Assembly (NCBI RefSeq): GCF_903642095.1 | Contig: NZ_CAHJWD020000346.1 | Location: forward strand, 1 to 23,207 | Length of the DNA stretch: 23,207 nt | Direction: 5' to 3' | DNA from: Bathymodiolus brooksi thiotrophic gill symbiont | GTDB taxonomy: Bacteria; Pseudomonadota; Gammaproteobacteria; PS1; Pseudothioglobaceae | Part shown: piece after piece, positions 1 through 8,025 of the stretch | How positions within the stretch are numbered: the stretch's first letter is position 1 | Layout: each line of letters starts with the position of its first letter | Translations under genes and position numbers: made by a program | The notes under the pieces: model-generated | What the model saw: only the letters and a program-made list of their open reading frames with translations | What the model was told of the DNA's origin: nothing | The model's database searches: none

Positions 1-298
1 TACTGGAACTGCATTTTTAAGACATGATTGGAAAATACGCCAACTCTCACAACAACTTAATACACAAAAAAACAAAATTGCTGTTGCTACTGGGGTTTTA
101 GAATCCTCGCTTAATCTAATAAGAATTGATGACATTGAAAAGGAGGGGTTTAGAATTTTAAAAGAAAGCTTTGTTGATATGCGTCAAGCTTTATTATTTG
201 ATAAAGAAAAAAACAATAGTAACAACATTAAAGATGAGGGTGGATTGACAATCGCTATTAAAGAATTACAACAACACCTTAAATTGTTAAAAAAATGA
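1..298 (+). CDS. C-terminal part of an unrecognised protein (5' truncated by window edge)
   Basis: An open frame runs from base 2 to a TGA at 296-298 with no internal stop, giving 98 residues of a C-terminus. The start lies outside the window. The visible part is charged and mostly helical in character, rich in Gln, Asn and Lys, with a possible coiled-coil tail (LQQHLKLLKK). No catalytic motif or membrane span is visible and I do not recognise the family. Its stop overlaps the start of the next gene as ATGA, so the two are probably co-transcribed and translationally coupled. That it is coding is inferred from the open frame, the codon use and the coupling. Confidence 0.6.
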   Translation, partial: TGTAFLRHDWKIRQLSQQLNTQKNKIAVATGVLESSLNLIRIDDIEKEGFRILKESFVDMRQALLFDKEKNNSNNIKDEGGLTIAIKELQQHLKLLKK

Positions 299-600
299 AG
301 AAAATACTCGCCACTCTACTGATAAGCACAAGTTTGCCTACAGTTGCCTTATCACCTAACGAAATGTTGGTAATGGTGGGTGCGGTGAAGTATTACAACG
401 AGAATTGTGCAGGATTGAATCTAGCGGGGTATCAAAGAATGAACAAGGGGTTAAAGCGTTTCAAAATGTACAGAACGCCTGTGCCTGTATTGGAGCGGCA
501 TTCTTTGGCTGTGTCTGGTTATAAAATTGCGGAAAAGTTTGGCTGTGAAGGCACTAAGCGTGAGGCTCGAAAAGCAGGATTTGGGCAATATATCAATTAG
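295..600 (+). CDS. Small secreted protein of unknown function (101 aa)
   Basis: The 101-residue product begins with a typical Sec signal peptide: Lys-Lys at positions 2-3, a hydrophobic core at about 4-18, and a probable cleavage near Ala18-Ser20. The mature part of about 80 residues is basic and has two cysteines, C38 and C84, which could form a single disulfide in the periplasm. There is no lipobox. I do not recognise the family. The ATG overlaps the upstream stop as ATGA, supporting this start and coupling with the upstream gene. Its stop codon overlaps the end of acpS on the other strand, with no terminator between them. Confidence 0.65.
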   Translation: MKKILATLLISTSLPTVALSPNEMLVMVGAVKYYNENCAGLNLAGYQRMNKGLKRFKMYRTPVPVLERHSLAVSGYKIAEKFGCEGTKREARKAGFGQYIN

Positions 601-1019
601 AAGGTTGTGCCGTATTCGCCCTTCTCTTCTGCGTCTTTTTCCCCTAATTCCAATACCACAAATGCTACGGCGTTAAATTTTTCATCGGATAGACTAAGGT
701 GGGCTTGTTTGATGTTTTTGCCCACCAAATATAGGCGCAATTTTTCGCTAGGAATGAAGTAAGGCTTGCCGTTTTCGTTGTTACGCACGGTTAAATCTTG
801 AAAACTGACAATTTTACCAATCCCTGTGCCTAGAGCTTTAGCAAAGGCTTCTTTGGCGGCGAAACGCTTGGCACAGTAGGCGGCACTATCACCTTTGTTG
901 GCAAATAATGCTTGCTCGTGTTCGGATAGCACACGCTTAACAAAGCCATCTCTGTTTTTATTTAAGATATGCTCAACTCGTTCAATGTTAATAATATCGG
1001 TGCCGATGCCGTAAATCAT
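597..1019 (-). CDS. acpS: Holo-[acyl-carrier-protein] synthase AcpS
   Basis: Transfers 4'-phosphopantetheine from CoA to the conserved serine of acyl carrier protein, activating it for fatty acid synthesis in the cytoplasm. The N-terminal GIGTDI motif carries the Mg-binding Asp8, and the second signature [18 protein letters not shown] at 51-68 carries Glu57. At 140 residues it is about 15 longer than usual, because of a charged C-terminal tail ([13 protein letters not shown]) that reaches into the convergent neighbour. It is the last gene of the rnc-era-recO-pdxJ-acpS operon, and its ATG overlaps the pdxJ stop by 4 bases. Family assignment is secure; the role of the tail is unknown. Confidence 0.95.
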   Translation of the reverse strand: MIYGIGTDIINIERVEHILNKNRDGFVKRVLSEHEQALFANKGDSAAYCAKRFAAKEAFAKALGTGIGKIVSFQDLTVRNNENGKPYFIPSEKLRLYLVGKNIKQAHLSLSDEKFNAVAFVVLELGEKDAEEKGEYGTTF

Positions 1020-1741
1020 TCTCTGACACCGAGCATTAAACGCTTCATCTCATGAGTGGCGGCTTCAAGTCCAACAAACACGGCTCTGGCAATAATTGAA
1101 TGGCCGATATTAAGTTCTACAATTTCAGGTAGTTTGGCAATGGCTACGGTATTTTCTAAGGTTAAGCCATGCCCTGCATTAACTTGCAAACCGATTGAAT
1201 GTGCATAAGTTGCCATGGTTTTTATTTTTTCTAATTCTAACTGTTGCGCCTCATTCGTTGCATTTGCATAATGCCCTGTGTGTAGTTCAATCACGGAGGC
1301 ACCACATTGCTTAGCGGCATCAATTTGGGATTTTTGAGCATCAATAAACAAGGAGACTGTGATATTTTCTGCATTTAATTGAGCACAAACATCATACATT
1401 CTAGACATTTGACCAACCACATTAAGCCCACCCTCGGTGGTGAGTTCCTCGCGTTTTTCTGGCACTAGGCAACAATCTTGCGGTTTAATTTTACTGGCAA
1501 TGGCAATCATTTCATCGGTAATCGCCATTTCTAAATTCATTTTTGTGGTGAGTTGTTCACGAAAAATCTCCACATCACTATCTTGAATATGACGCCTGTC
1601 TTCGCGAAGATGCAAAGTAATACTGTCTGCACCTGATTGCTCACATAATAATGCCCCTGCAATTGGTGATGGGTAATGGGTACCCCTCGCTTGCCTAATG
1701 GTGGCTATATGGTCAATGTTCACACCTAAATAAATACTCAA
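1016..1741 (-). CDS. pdxJ: Pyridoxine 5'-phosphate synthase PdxJ
   Basis: Catalyses the last ring-closing step of DXP-dependent vitamin B6 synthesis, condensing 1-deoxyxylulose 5-phosphate with 3-amino-2-oxopropyl phosphate to give pyridoxine 5'-phosphate. The 241-residue length is normal for this TIM-barrel family. Visible motifs are [15 protein letters not shown] (7-21), HLREDRRHI (44-52), Glu71 in NLEMA, ELHTG (152-156), AGHGLT (189-194) and [10 protein letters not shown] (211-220), which together line the active site and phosphate pockets in known PdxJ enzymes. It overlaps recO upstream and acpS downstream by 4 bases each, so it is a tightly coupled operon member as in other gammaproteobacteria. 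Confidence 0.97.
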   Translation of the reverse strand: MSIYLGVNIDHIATIRQARGTHYPSPIAGALLCEQSGADSITLHLREDRRHIQDSDVEIFREQLTTKMNLEMAITDEMIAIASKIKPQDCCLVPEKREELTTEGGLNVVGQMSRMYDVCAQLNAENITVSLFIDAQKSQIDAAKQCGASVIELHTGHYANATNEAQQLELEKIKTMATYAHSIGLQVNAGHGLTLENTVAIAKLPEIVELNIGHSIIARAVFVGLEAATHEMKRLMLGVRE

Positions 1742-2436
1742 TTCTTACTCCAAAATAATAAACGACTTTGCAAAGGCTTGTTGCCCAATAATGGGTGCAA
1801 TCTCGCCCTATTCAAATCCCTGCACACCTTAAGTTGTTCAACATTTGGCGTATTTAACACATCTTCAGCCAACATCAACTGAATTGTATTGCCCGATATT
1901 TTACCTATAGAACGCTTAGTAAAACCAACTTGCGATTGATATTCATATTTGCATTCAATTCTGGTATCAATCTCATCGCCATTTACATCGTGTTCAAAAT
2001 CAAGCCCATAGCCCAACTCAGACAATAGGCTATTTTCAAATAAACGCAACGCCCAATAACTTGCTTGCTTGCCTAATTTTGGCAACTGATTAATAAACTG
2101 CTTGTAAATCTCAAATAATTCAAAATGTGGGTCTTGATCTTGCAACAATCGGGCAATCAATTCATTTGCATACATGCCCAATATCAACGCTTCGCCTTGT
2201 AAACTCCTCGGCTGATCATCCACTTCCACATCATTCAATGACTTTAAATCGCTTTTACCTGAAAAGGAAATTTTGATATGTTGGAACATTTGTATCGGTG
2301 CCTTTGACTTGCGTGACCCTCGCCCAACTAAGCGAATTTTCCCGTGTTCTTGGGTAAAAAAATCCAGCAATAAAGAAGTGTCCTTAAATGCCCTTCGATG
2401 AATTAAAAAGGCGGGAGTTAAATCAATCTTAGCCAT
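1738..2436 (-). CDS. recO: DNA repair protein RecO
   Basis: RecO acts in the RecFOR pathway, annealing ssDNA and helping load RecA onto SSB-coated gaps. The 232-residue length fits. The N-terminal OB-fold is recognisable from [20 protein letters not shown] and the basic stretch GRGSRKSK near residues 38-46; the remainder is the helical C-terminal domain. No CXXC zinc site is evident, as in many gammaproteobacterial RecO proteins. It starts 2 bases after the stop of the DUF457-like gene and overlaps pdxJ by 4 bases. In the usual gammaproteobacterial order recO follows era directly; here a membrane protein gene has come between. Confidence 0.93.
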   Translation of the reverse strand: MAKIDLTPAFLIHRRAFKDTSLLLDFFTQEHGKIRLVGRGSRKSKAPIQMFQHIKISFSGKSDLKSLNDVEVDDQPRSLQGEALILGMYANELIARLLQDQDPHFELFEIYKQFINQLPKLGKQASYWALRLFENSLLSELGYGLDFEHDVNGDEIDTRIECKYEYQSQVGFTKRSIGKISGNTIQLMLAEDVLNTPNVEQLKVCRDLNRARLHPLLGNKPLQSRLLFWSKN

Positions 2437-2438
2437 TA

Positions 2439-3365
2439 CTAACCACCAAACATTGCATTTATATCAATTTTAATTGTGTGCCTACGAGGCTCCACCTGCT
2501 TCCATTTATTGTCTATTTTTTTAGCAATAACAAAACTAAATACTGGATTTTTAATATTACCCATTCTTAAATCTTGCAAAATTAACTGATTATTATCCAC
2601 CTCAAGATTGTAAAAATTACTTGAAAATTTGGCATACTTGTTGACACTTTTGAGGTTAATTTCCCTCAATGATTGCTGATTTTTGACTGAAATAGCAGTT
2701 TTTTGATCGCCGAAAATATCCACAAAATACTCAGAAATATTGCCCTCCTCTACTTTCACAACACGCCAAAGATAACTGTTAAATGGCGTTGGTGTGGCAA
2801 AAGCGTGCCCTGTTGGCACAATAATTTGCTGAACAATAACGCCAAACAATAAATAAATATGACTAAACACCAGTGCCATTGTGTTAAACGATTTTCCTTT
2901 AATTAACCATGGTTTTTTACGAACCATAAGGTAAATAAAGCTCACCAAAAGGGGCAAAGTATAAATTGGGTCCACAATAAATATCGACCCAATCATTATT
3001 TTTTCATCACTAAAAGGCAGAAATAACGAGGTGCCATAAATGGTAAAACTGTCTAATATCGCATGTGTGGTTAATGCCAAAAATGTGATTAGCCACCAAC
3101 GAAAATAATCAATATAATTAAAAAACTTAAATAAAATAAGTGCCAATAATGGCGATACCAATGTTAAAAAAAACAGAGAGTGAGAGGCTCCCCTGTGATT
3201 AATAGTGCTATCCAAATCATTTGAATCATTAATCATAGTTAACAATATATCTAAATCTGGCAAACTTGCTAACAAGCCTGAAATGATGGCTATTTTAGGT
3301 GTCTTTTTGGGTGAAACAGCAATACCAACAGCTGCACCAAGGCTAAATTGAGTAATTGAATCCAA
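2439..3365 (-). CDS. DUF457/YdjM-like inner-membrane putative metal-dependent hydrolase
   Basis: A 308-residue membrane protein of the family often annotated as metal-dependent hydrolase (YdjM-like, DUF457). The opening MDSITQFSLGAAVG is characteristic. Putative metal ligands are Asp37 and Asp39 (LPDLDIL), His57 and His62 (NHRGASHS), and His101 with Asp105 (HAILD). Hydrophobic segments lie near 64-80, 89-104, 128-147 and 160-180, with a soluble C-terminal domain from about 190 onward. The start is TTG, directly abutting the era stop; it is preferred because it gives the family's conserved N-terminus. The true substrate is unknown for the family. Its place between era and recO is unusual and suggests co-expression with that operon. 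Confidence 0.8.
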   Translation of the reverse strand: MDSITQFSLGAAVGIAVSPKKTPKIAIISGLLASLPDLDILLTMINDSNDLDSTINHRGASHSLFFLTLVSPLLALILFKFFNYIDYFRWWLITFLALTTHAILDSFTIYGTSLFLPFSDEKIMIGSIFIVDPIYTLPLLVSFIYLMVRKKPWLIKGKSFNTMALVFSHIYLLFGVIVQQIIVPTGHAFATPTPFNSYLWRVVKVEEGNISEYFVDIFGDQKTAISVKNQQSLREINLKSVNKYAKFSSNFYNLEVDNNQLILQDLRMGNIKNPVFSFVIAKKIDNKWKQVEPRRHTIKIDINAMFGG

Positions 3366-4250
3366 TTAGTCATACCCCAATGAGGCTAATGCACGCTTAT
3401 CATCAGACCAGCCTGTGGAGACCTTAACCCAGAGTTTAAGAAACACTTTGCGTTCTAAAAAACCCTCGATACTTTTCCGTGCTTCAGTGCCAATAAGTTT
3501 AAGCATATCACCCTTATTACCAATAACAATGTATTTTTGCGATGCCTTTTCTACCAAAATTCTGGCTGAAATTCTTTGCATAGTGCCGTCTAATTCATAG
3601 TGTTCAATTTCAACGGTTAAATCATAAGGCAATTCGTCTTCCAAATGACGCATTAATTTTTCTCGAATAAATTCAGCGACGATAAATTTTTCACTTCTAT
3701 CAGTAACATAATCGGGGTCAAAAATATTGTCTTGCTCTGGCAGATATTTTAAAATTAATGTTCGTAATGCTTGAGTATCAGGCTTTTTAAAGGCTGAAAG
3801 TGGAAAGAAATCATTGGGTTGATATTTTTTCCCAATTTTTTCTAAAAAAGGTAAGACGGCTTGCTTAGATCTGAGTTTATCAATTTTATTCACACACAAT
3901 ATCACCGGTACTTCAGCCCTAGATACATGCTCCAAAACACGCGCATCTTCTTTGGTCCATTTGTCTACTTCAATCAGCCACAAAATAATATCAACATCGT
4001 TAATACTAGCACTTGCTGTTCTATTCATATAAGCATTAATGGCTTTCGCATTGCCAATGTGCATACCCGGTGTATCCACAAATACCATTTGATAATTATC
4101 GCTAGTGTCAATCGCATGAATACGATGGCGTGTGGTTTGTGGTCGGTGCGAAGTGATAGATAACTTTTGACCAATTAACTCATTTGTTAGGGTTGATTTA
4201 CCCACATTGGGGCGGCCAACAACGGCGATAAATCCTGCTTTATGATTCAT
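3366..4250 (-). CDS. era: GTPase Era
   Basis: Essential GTPase that binds the 3' end of 16S rRNA and assists maturation of the 30S subunit. The 294-residue protein shows the P-loop GRPNVGKS (12-19), switch II DTPG (59-62) and the base-specificity motif NKID (121-124), followed by a C-terminal KH RNA-binding domain from about residue 200, with a GNKGDMLKLIG-type loop. The start overlaps the rnc stop by 4 bases, matching the conserved rnc-era coupling; both products act on rRNA. The length and all GTPase motifs are normal. Confidence 0.97.
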   Translation of the reverse strand: MNHKAGFIAVVGRPNVGKSTLTNELIGQKLSITSHRPQTTRHRIHAIDTSDNYQMVFVDTPGMHIGNAKAINAYMNRTASASINDVDIILWLIEVDKWTKEDARVLEHVSRAEVPVILCVNKIDKLRSKQAVLPFLEKIGKKYQPNDFFPLSAFKKPDTQALRTLILKYLPEQDNIFDPDYVTDRSEKFIVAEFIREKLMRHLEDELPYDLTVEIEHYELDGTMQRISARILVEKASQKYIVIGNKGDMLKLIGTEARKSIEGFLERKVFLKLWVKVSTGWSDDKRALASLGYD

Positions 4251-4909
4251 TTTTTTAATTTATCCAATAAAATTTCAGCACACATTTGCTCTGCTCTTTT
4301 GATACTTTTAGCCTCTTGATCCACTTGTATTGCCTGGTCTTTCAGCAGGCATCCAATTGTAAATAGTGCATTGTGATTCTTACCTGTGGTTTTAATAAGT
4401 TCATATTGTGGCAAAGTATGCCCGAACTTTTGCAAACGCTCCTGTAGTTGGGTTTTAAAATCTTTGAGTGTGTCACTTGGATCAATGTCATCTATATATT
4501 TTTTAAATAAATCTAAAATTACTATACTGACAACATCAAAACCTGCCTCTAAGAAAATAGCACCCAAAATAGCCTCCACTGCATCAGCTTGAATAGATTT
4601 GCGATTATGTCCACCACTTTTTAATTCACCTGAGCCCAAAATCAACAAACTTGATAACTCAATATCTAACGCAATCAGCCCCAAAGTTTGACCTTTGACC
4701 ACATGGGATTTAAAGCGAGATAACCTACCTTCCGCAATATGTGGAAATCGCTTATACAGTTCGTGTGCAACCACCAAACCTAAGATGCTATCACCCAAGA
4801 ATTCTAAGCGTTCATTGTTATTCTTGCCAACACTACGATGTGTCAACGCCTGCTTTAGTAAGTTAATATCTTTAAATTGATAATTAATTTTTTTTTGTAA
4901 TTTGTCCAT
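4247..4909 (-). CDS. rnc: Ribonuclease III
   Basis: Double-strand-specific endoribonuclease that processes rRNA precursors and structured mRNAs. The 220-residue protein has the signature NERLEFLGDSIL (32-43) with catalytic Asp40, the second acidic pair Asp109 and Glu112 in ADAVEAILGA, and a double-stranded RNA-binding domain from about 151 to 218. It heads the leftward operon. No Shine-Dalgarno sequence is visible; a TATTAT hexamer (4920-4915, minus strand) lies only 5 bases before the ATG, so the mRNA may be leaderless. Only 38 bases separate it from the divergent Cas6-like gene, which leaves no room for the long structured leader used in E. coli autoregulation. Confidence 0.97.
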   Translation of the reverse strand: MDKLQKKINYQFKDINLLKQALTHRSVGKNNNERLEFLGDSILGLVVAHELYKRFPHIAEGRLSRFKSHVVKGQTLGLIALDIELSSLLILGSGELKSGGHNRKSIQADAVEAILGAIFLEAGFDVVSIVILDLFKKYIDDIDPSDTLKDFKTQLQERLQKFGHTLPQYELIKTTGKNHNALFTIGCLLKDQAIQVDQEAKSIKRAEQMCAEILLDKLKK

Positions 4910-4913
4910 CGTT

Positions 4914-4920
4914 TATAATA
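4914..4920. promoter_or_regulatory. Candidate shared -10 element between rnc and the Cas6-like gene
   Basis: The heptamer reads TATAAT on the plus strand (4914-4919) and TATTAT on the minus strand (4920-4915), so one element could serve as -10 box for both divergent genes. No convincing -35 hexamer is seen on either side. On the plus side the ATG is 28 bases downstream; on the minus side it is 5 bases downstream. This is sequence inference only. Confidence 0.4.
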
Positions 4921-4947
4921 TGCGTATTTTAAAAAAAGCAAATTCCT

Positions 4948-5616
4948 ATGTTTTGGCAAGAAGATACTAAACAAGAACATTTTACGCTTCCTGAGACGAT
5001 TCAAGACGCTGTGTTTGTCATTCGTGCTAAAGTTTTGCCAATTGACCACGCTTATTTATTATCTCAAGCACTGCTAAAACACCTGCCTTGGTTGGCAGAG
5101 GTAAATGCAGGCATTTTTGATATTAGCGTGGCAGATGGCAATGGCTGGGAGCAAGATGAATCTGGATTTTATTACCCTTCTAAACGCTCAAAACTCAATA
5201 TTCGTGTACCTCAAGAAAAATTGAAGTCCGTGCAAACATTGGCAGGTAAAACGCTTGATTTAGGCGAATACAGTATTGATATTATTAAGGCGTTAGAGCC
5301 AAAATTGATGAGCGATATGCTCATTGTGTTTGCCAAACATATTGCTTGCGATAAAGATGCCAGTGAAGAGACATTTTTACAAACATCTTTTGAGCAACTA
5401 CAAGCGTTAGGTATTCAGCCTAAAAAAATGATGGCAGGACTCAAAAGAAGTATCAGCACGCCAAATGGCACAATTCACACACGCTCCTTAATGGTTGCAG
5501 ACTTACGAAAAGTTGAATCTGTTACCTTGCAAGAACAAGGCATTGGCGAGCATCGCCTACTAGGTTGTGGCTTATTTTTACCTCAAAAAGGCATAGAAAG
5601 TGTTGATGCAGTTTAA
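4948..5616 (+). CDS. Orphan Cas6/Cmx6-like RNA-processing protein
   Basis: The 222-residue protein resembles the Cas6/Cmx6 family (type I-MYXAN CRISPR RNA endoribonucleases, RAMP fold). Family-like blocks are [20 protein letters not shown] (31-50), [14 protein letters not shown] (99-112), LQALGI (151-156) and a C-terminal glycine-rich loop [11 protein letters not shown] (198-208), which matches the Cas6 GxGxxxxxGxG pattern. His34 is a candidate catalytic histidine by position. Cas6 normally cleaves pre-crRNA inside the repeat hairpin, but no CRISPR array or other cas gene exists in this window; instead the flanks are rnc (divergent) and yjdM (convergent, 4-base overlap). It may process a host RNA, serve a distant array, or be a domesticated relic. 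Fold assignment is fairly confident; function is open. Confidence 0.75.
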   Translation: MFWQEDTKQEHFTLPETIQDAVFVIRAKVLPIDHAYLLSQALLKHLPWLAEVNAGIFDISVADGNGWEQDESGFYYPSKRSKLNIRVPQEKLKSVQTLAGKTLDLGEYSIDIIKALEPKLMSDMLIVFAKHIACDKDASEETFLQTSFEQLQALGIQPKKMMAGLKRSISTPNGTIHTRSLMVADLRKVESVTLQEQGIGEHRLLGCGLFLPQKGIESVDAV

Positions 5617-5942
5617 ACTTTTTTAACAAACTTAGATTTAAGCTTCATACCGCCAAAACCTGGAATTTTACAATCGATATCATGATCGCCATCGCATAAA
5701 CGAATATTTTTAACTTTGGTGCCAACTTTAACGGCTGACGAAGTGCCTTTTATTTTTAAATCTTTAATCACCGTTACTGTGTCGCCATCTTTTAGCACAT
5801 TGCCATTAGCATCCTTAATAACAACCTCATGTTCTTTTAAATCTTCTGCTGAAAACTCGTAAGCACACTCTGGGCACACCAAAAGATTACCATCTTGATA
5901 GACATAATCGGAACTACATTTTGGGCAACTAGGTAAAGTCAT
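5613..5942 (-). CDS. yjdM: PhnA/YjdM-family zinc-ribbon protein
   Basis: A 109-residue protein of the YjdM (formerly PhnA) family. The N-terminal zinc ribbon has two CPxC knuckles, C6/C9 and C23/C26, and the C-terminal domain is an SH3-like barrel with the family's [15 protein letters not shown] stretch near 52-67. Despite its old name, the E. coli homologue is not required for phosphonate use, and its biochemical role is unclear. Its ATG overlaps the thyA stop by 4 bases, so it is coupled to lgt-thyA. Its 3' end overlaps the Cas6-like gene tail to tail. Confidence 0.92.
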   Translation of the reverse strand: MTLPSCPKCSSDYVYQDGNLLVCPECAYEFSAEDLKEHEVVIKDANGNVLKDGDTVTVIKDLKIKGTSSAVKVGTKVKNIRLCDGDHDIDCKIPGFGGMKLKSKFVKKV

Positions 5943-6793
5943 ACAGTAAAAGGATATGTAACTACCGAGTGGTGCTTATAATTTATCAAATCAAAATCTT
6001 CCATGGTTACCCAAGTTTCTAAATCTTCCAGCGTTTTAATTGCTGGATTAATTTTAAGAGAAGGCAATGGTAATGGCTCACGATTCACTTGCTCGTTTTT
6101 AAAAATCTCCACTTGGTCTTCATACAAATGCACATTTGATAGGTGATGACGCATTTTTTTGGCTTTTTTTCCAGTAATTTGTGCAGTAATTAGCAATAAA
6201 AATGCAACTTGAAAATGATTAAATGGCTGACCTAATGCATAATCACTACTGCGTTGATAACTTTCAAGATATAAATCATCACCAAGAAGATTAAAATGAT
6301 GGGTATGCATACAAGCTGGCAAACAAGCACGATGAATGAGGTTAGGATGATTAAAGGTCATAATCTCACGCCTATCATCAATGCCACGGGATAAATCAGT
6401 AACAATTTTTTGGTATTGGTCAAATGGTTCGTCGTCTTTAATACCAGGAAAAGCCCGCCCAATGACACCATAGCATAAGCCCATATCGTCTGTGCCTTCT
6501 CTATGTGGATTATCAAGCCAAGCTTGGTTTTTATTGGCATTTGCATTCCAAGTATTACACCCCAACTCTCTAAACTGTGCCGCACTTTGGTAGCCACGGA
6601 TATAACCTAGCATTTCAGCAATCGCTGCCTTCCATGCCAGTTTCTTAGTTGTTACAACTGGCACGGTGCCCTCTGATAAATCGTGCTCAAACGAAACGCC
6701 GATAATGCTTAAAGTTTTTTTTTCAGTGCGTGCATTAGATAACCACACACCCTCTTCTAAAATTCGTTTACCAATGTCTATGTAATCCTTCAC
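5939..6793 (-). CDS. thyA: Thymidylate synthase ThyA
   Basis: Methylates dUMP to dTMP with methylene-tetrahydrofolate. I choose the GTG start at 6793, because it gives the family N-terminus (M)[16 protein letters not shown] and forms a GTGA overlap with the lgt stop; the longer open frame to 6871 would run 82 bases into lgt. The 284-residue product matches the longer thymidylate synthases of Vibrio and Pseudoalteromonas rather than the 264-residue E. coli type. Catalytic Cys161 lies in PACMHTHHF and the dUMP-phosphate motif QRSSD follows at 180-184, where most enzymes have RSCD. The C-terminus YPFTV resembles the mobile tail of the family. It lies in an lgt-thyA-yjdM operon; lgt-thyA is a classic pair. 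Confidence 0.95.
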   Translation of the reverse strand: MKDYIDIGKRILEEGVWLSNARTEKKTLSIIGVSFEHDLSEGTVPVVTTKKLAWKAAIAEMLGYIRGYQSAAQFRELGCNTWNANANKNQAWLDNPHREGTDDMGLCYGVIGRAFPGIKDDEPFDQYQKIVTDLSRGIDDRREIMTFNHPNLIHRACLPACMHTHHFNLLGDDLYLESYQRSSDYALGQPFNHFQVAFLLLITAQITGKKAKKMRHHLSNVHLYEDQVEIFKNEQVNREPLPLPSLKINPAIKTLEDLETWVTMEDFDLINYKHHSVVTYPFTV

Positions 6794-7557
6794 ACCCGCT
6801 TTACTTTTAAAAGAAGATAAACACCTAGCACAATCATTGGCAAACTCAACAATTGCCCCATCGTTAACCAACCAAATGCCAAATACCCCAATTGCACATC
6901 AGGTACTCGAACAAATTCAACAATAAATCTAAATGAACCATATAGAATTAAAAACAAAGCAGAGATTGTCATTGGTGCTCGTGACTTTCTACTAAACAGC
7001 CACAATACTATAAACAACACCAAACCTTCTAAAAACGCCTCGTATAATTGCGATGGATAACGCGTGACATCTTGATCCTTAATGAACATACCTAATGGAC
7101 TGGTGGTTATCTTACCCCAAAGTTCGTTATTAATAAAATTACCAAGTCGCCCAAATCCTAAGCCTAATGGCACTAATGGTGCAATAAAATCCATTGTGGT
7201 AAAAAAAGTTTTATTGTATTTACGATTAAACAAAACCATTGCCAATAGCACACCGAGAAAACCACCATGGAATGACATACCGCCATTTTGCACGGCAAAA
7301 ACAGTCAGTGGATTTGAAAGGAAAATGTCAAAATTATAAAACAACATATAGCCGAAGCGACCACCAGCAACTACGCCCATAGCCCCATAGAAAATCATAT
7401 CTTCTACTTGATGCTTGTTCCAATCGTCAAGTTGTTTAGCACGATAATTTGCTAAGAAATAAGCACTTAAAAATGCCAATAGATACATGATGCCGTACCA
7501 GTAGATTTTAACAAAACCTAAGTCTAGTGCGATTGGATTAATATCAGGATAAATCAT
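6790..7557 (-). CDS. lgt: Prolipoprotein diacylglyceryl transferase Lgt
   Basis: Inner-membrane enzyme that moves diacylglycerol from phosphatidylglycerol to the lipobox cysteine of prolipoproteins, the first step of lipoprotein maturation. The 255-residue protein has about seven hydrophobic segments, the HGG motif (97-99) and the Lgt signature GRLGNFINNELWG (136-148), including the essential arginine of GRLGN. A GAGGG ribosome site precedes the ATG. It overlaps thyA by 4 bases and lies 35 bases downstream of tRNA-Arg, both on the minus strand, with no terminator seen between them. Confidence 0.96.
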   Translation of the reverse strand: MIYPDINPIALDLGFVKIYWYGIMYLLAFLSAYFLANYRAKQLDDWNKHQVEDMIFYGAMGVVAGGRFGYMLFYNFDIFLSNPLTVFAVQNGGMSFHGGFLGVLLAMVLFNRKYNKTFFTTMDFIAPLVPLGLGFGRLGNFINNELWGKITTSPLGMFIKDQDVTRYPSQLYEAFLEGLVLFIVLWLFSRKSRAPMTISALFLILYGSFRFIVEFVRVPDVQLGYLAFGWLTMGQLLSLPMIVLGVYLLLKVKRV

Positions 7558-7592
7558 AAGCCCTCACTAAATTTTAAAAATTTTCTTTAATA

Positions 7593-7669
7593 TGGTGCGC
7601 TCGAGGTGATTTGAACACCCAACATTTGGCTTCGGAGGCCAATACTCTATCCAGTTGAGCTACGAGCGC
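7593..7669 (-). tRNA. tRNA-Arg (anticodon CCG)
   Basis: A 77-base cloverleaf on the minus strand. The acceptor arms GCGCTCG and CGAGCGC pair fully, followed by an A discriminator and an encoded CCA (7593-7595). The anticodon arm is TTGGC-CTCCGAA-GCCAA, giving anticodon CCG (arginine, CGG codons). The T arm has the TTCAAAT loop, and the D arm contains AGCTCAACTGGATAGAG. It sits between the ArsR-type gene and lgt on the same strand. Confidence 0.95.
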
Positions 7670-7686
7670 ATAAACTTCAAGTGGAA

Positions 7687-7998
7687 TTAATTATATTCTG
7701 AGCAAAAAACTGCTTGTATATTAACAACCAATTTCAAAATTTTTGCATCTTTTACTCTGCATAAAATTCGGTTACCTTCACGCCGTGACTCAATAATATT
7801 TTTAGTTCTAAGAATATCAATATGCTGTGAAATATTAGATTGAGAAGACCCAACATATTTTACAATTTCAAGCACAGGCAATTCATCGCCTTTTAATGCA
7901 CATAAAATCTTTAATCGTAGCGGGTGTGCCATTGCCTTTAAGGCGTTCGTCGCCTTTTCAATATCTTCTTTTTTTTCTAATAACTCCATGCTGTCCAT
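7687..7998 (-). CDS. ArsR-family winged-helix transcriptional regulator
   Basis: A 103-residue protein with the ArsR-type fold: KAMAHPLRLKILCAL (21-35) is the family's helix, SSQSNISQHIDILR (51-64) is the recognition helix, and SRREGNRILCRV (71-82) is the beta wing. The classical ELCVCDL metal site is absent. Cys33, Cys80 and Cys99 are present, so metal or thiol sensing cannot be excluded; this is inference. It follows the MlaC-like gene by 27 bases and precedes tRNA-Arg by 17. No obvious Shine-Dalgarno precedes the chosen ATG, and Met4 is an alternative start. Target genes are not evident. Confidence 0.85.
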   Translation of the reverse strand: MDSMELLEKKEDIEKATNALKAMAHPLRLKILCALKGDELPVLEIVKYVGSSQSNISQHIDILRTKNIIESRREGNRILCRVKDAKILKLVVNIQAVFCSEYN

Positions 7999-8025
7999 TG
8001 TTAATATAAATTAGTTGATATAAAA

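Noticed and set aside
3861..4163. 100-codon plus-strand open frame opposite era
   Set aside because: It lies wholly antisense to the well-supported era gene, has no ribosome site, and its product has no recognisable features.
6794..6871. Longer ThyA N-terminus starting at 6871
   Set aside because: It would overlap lgt by 82 bases and adds residues that do not fit the family; GTG 6793 gives the family N-terminus and a GTGA junction.
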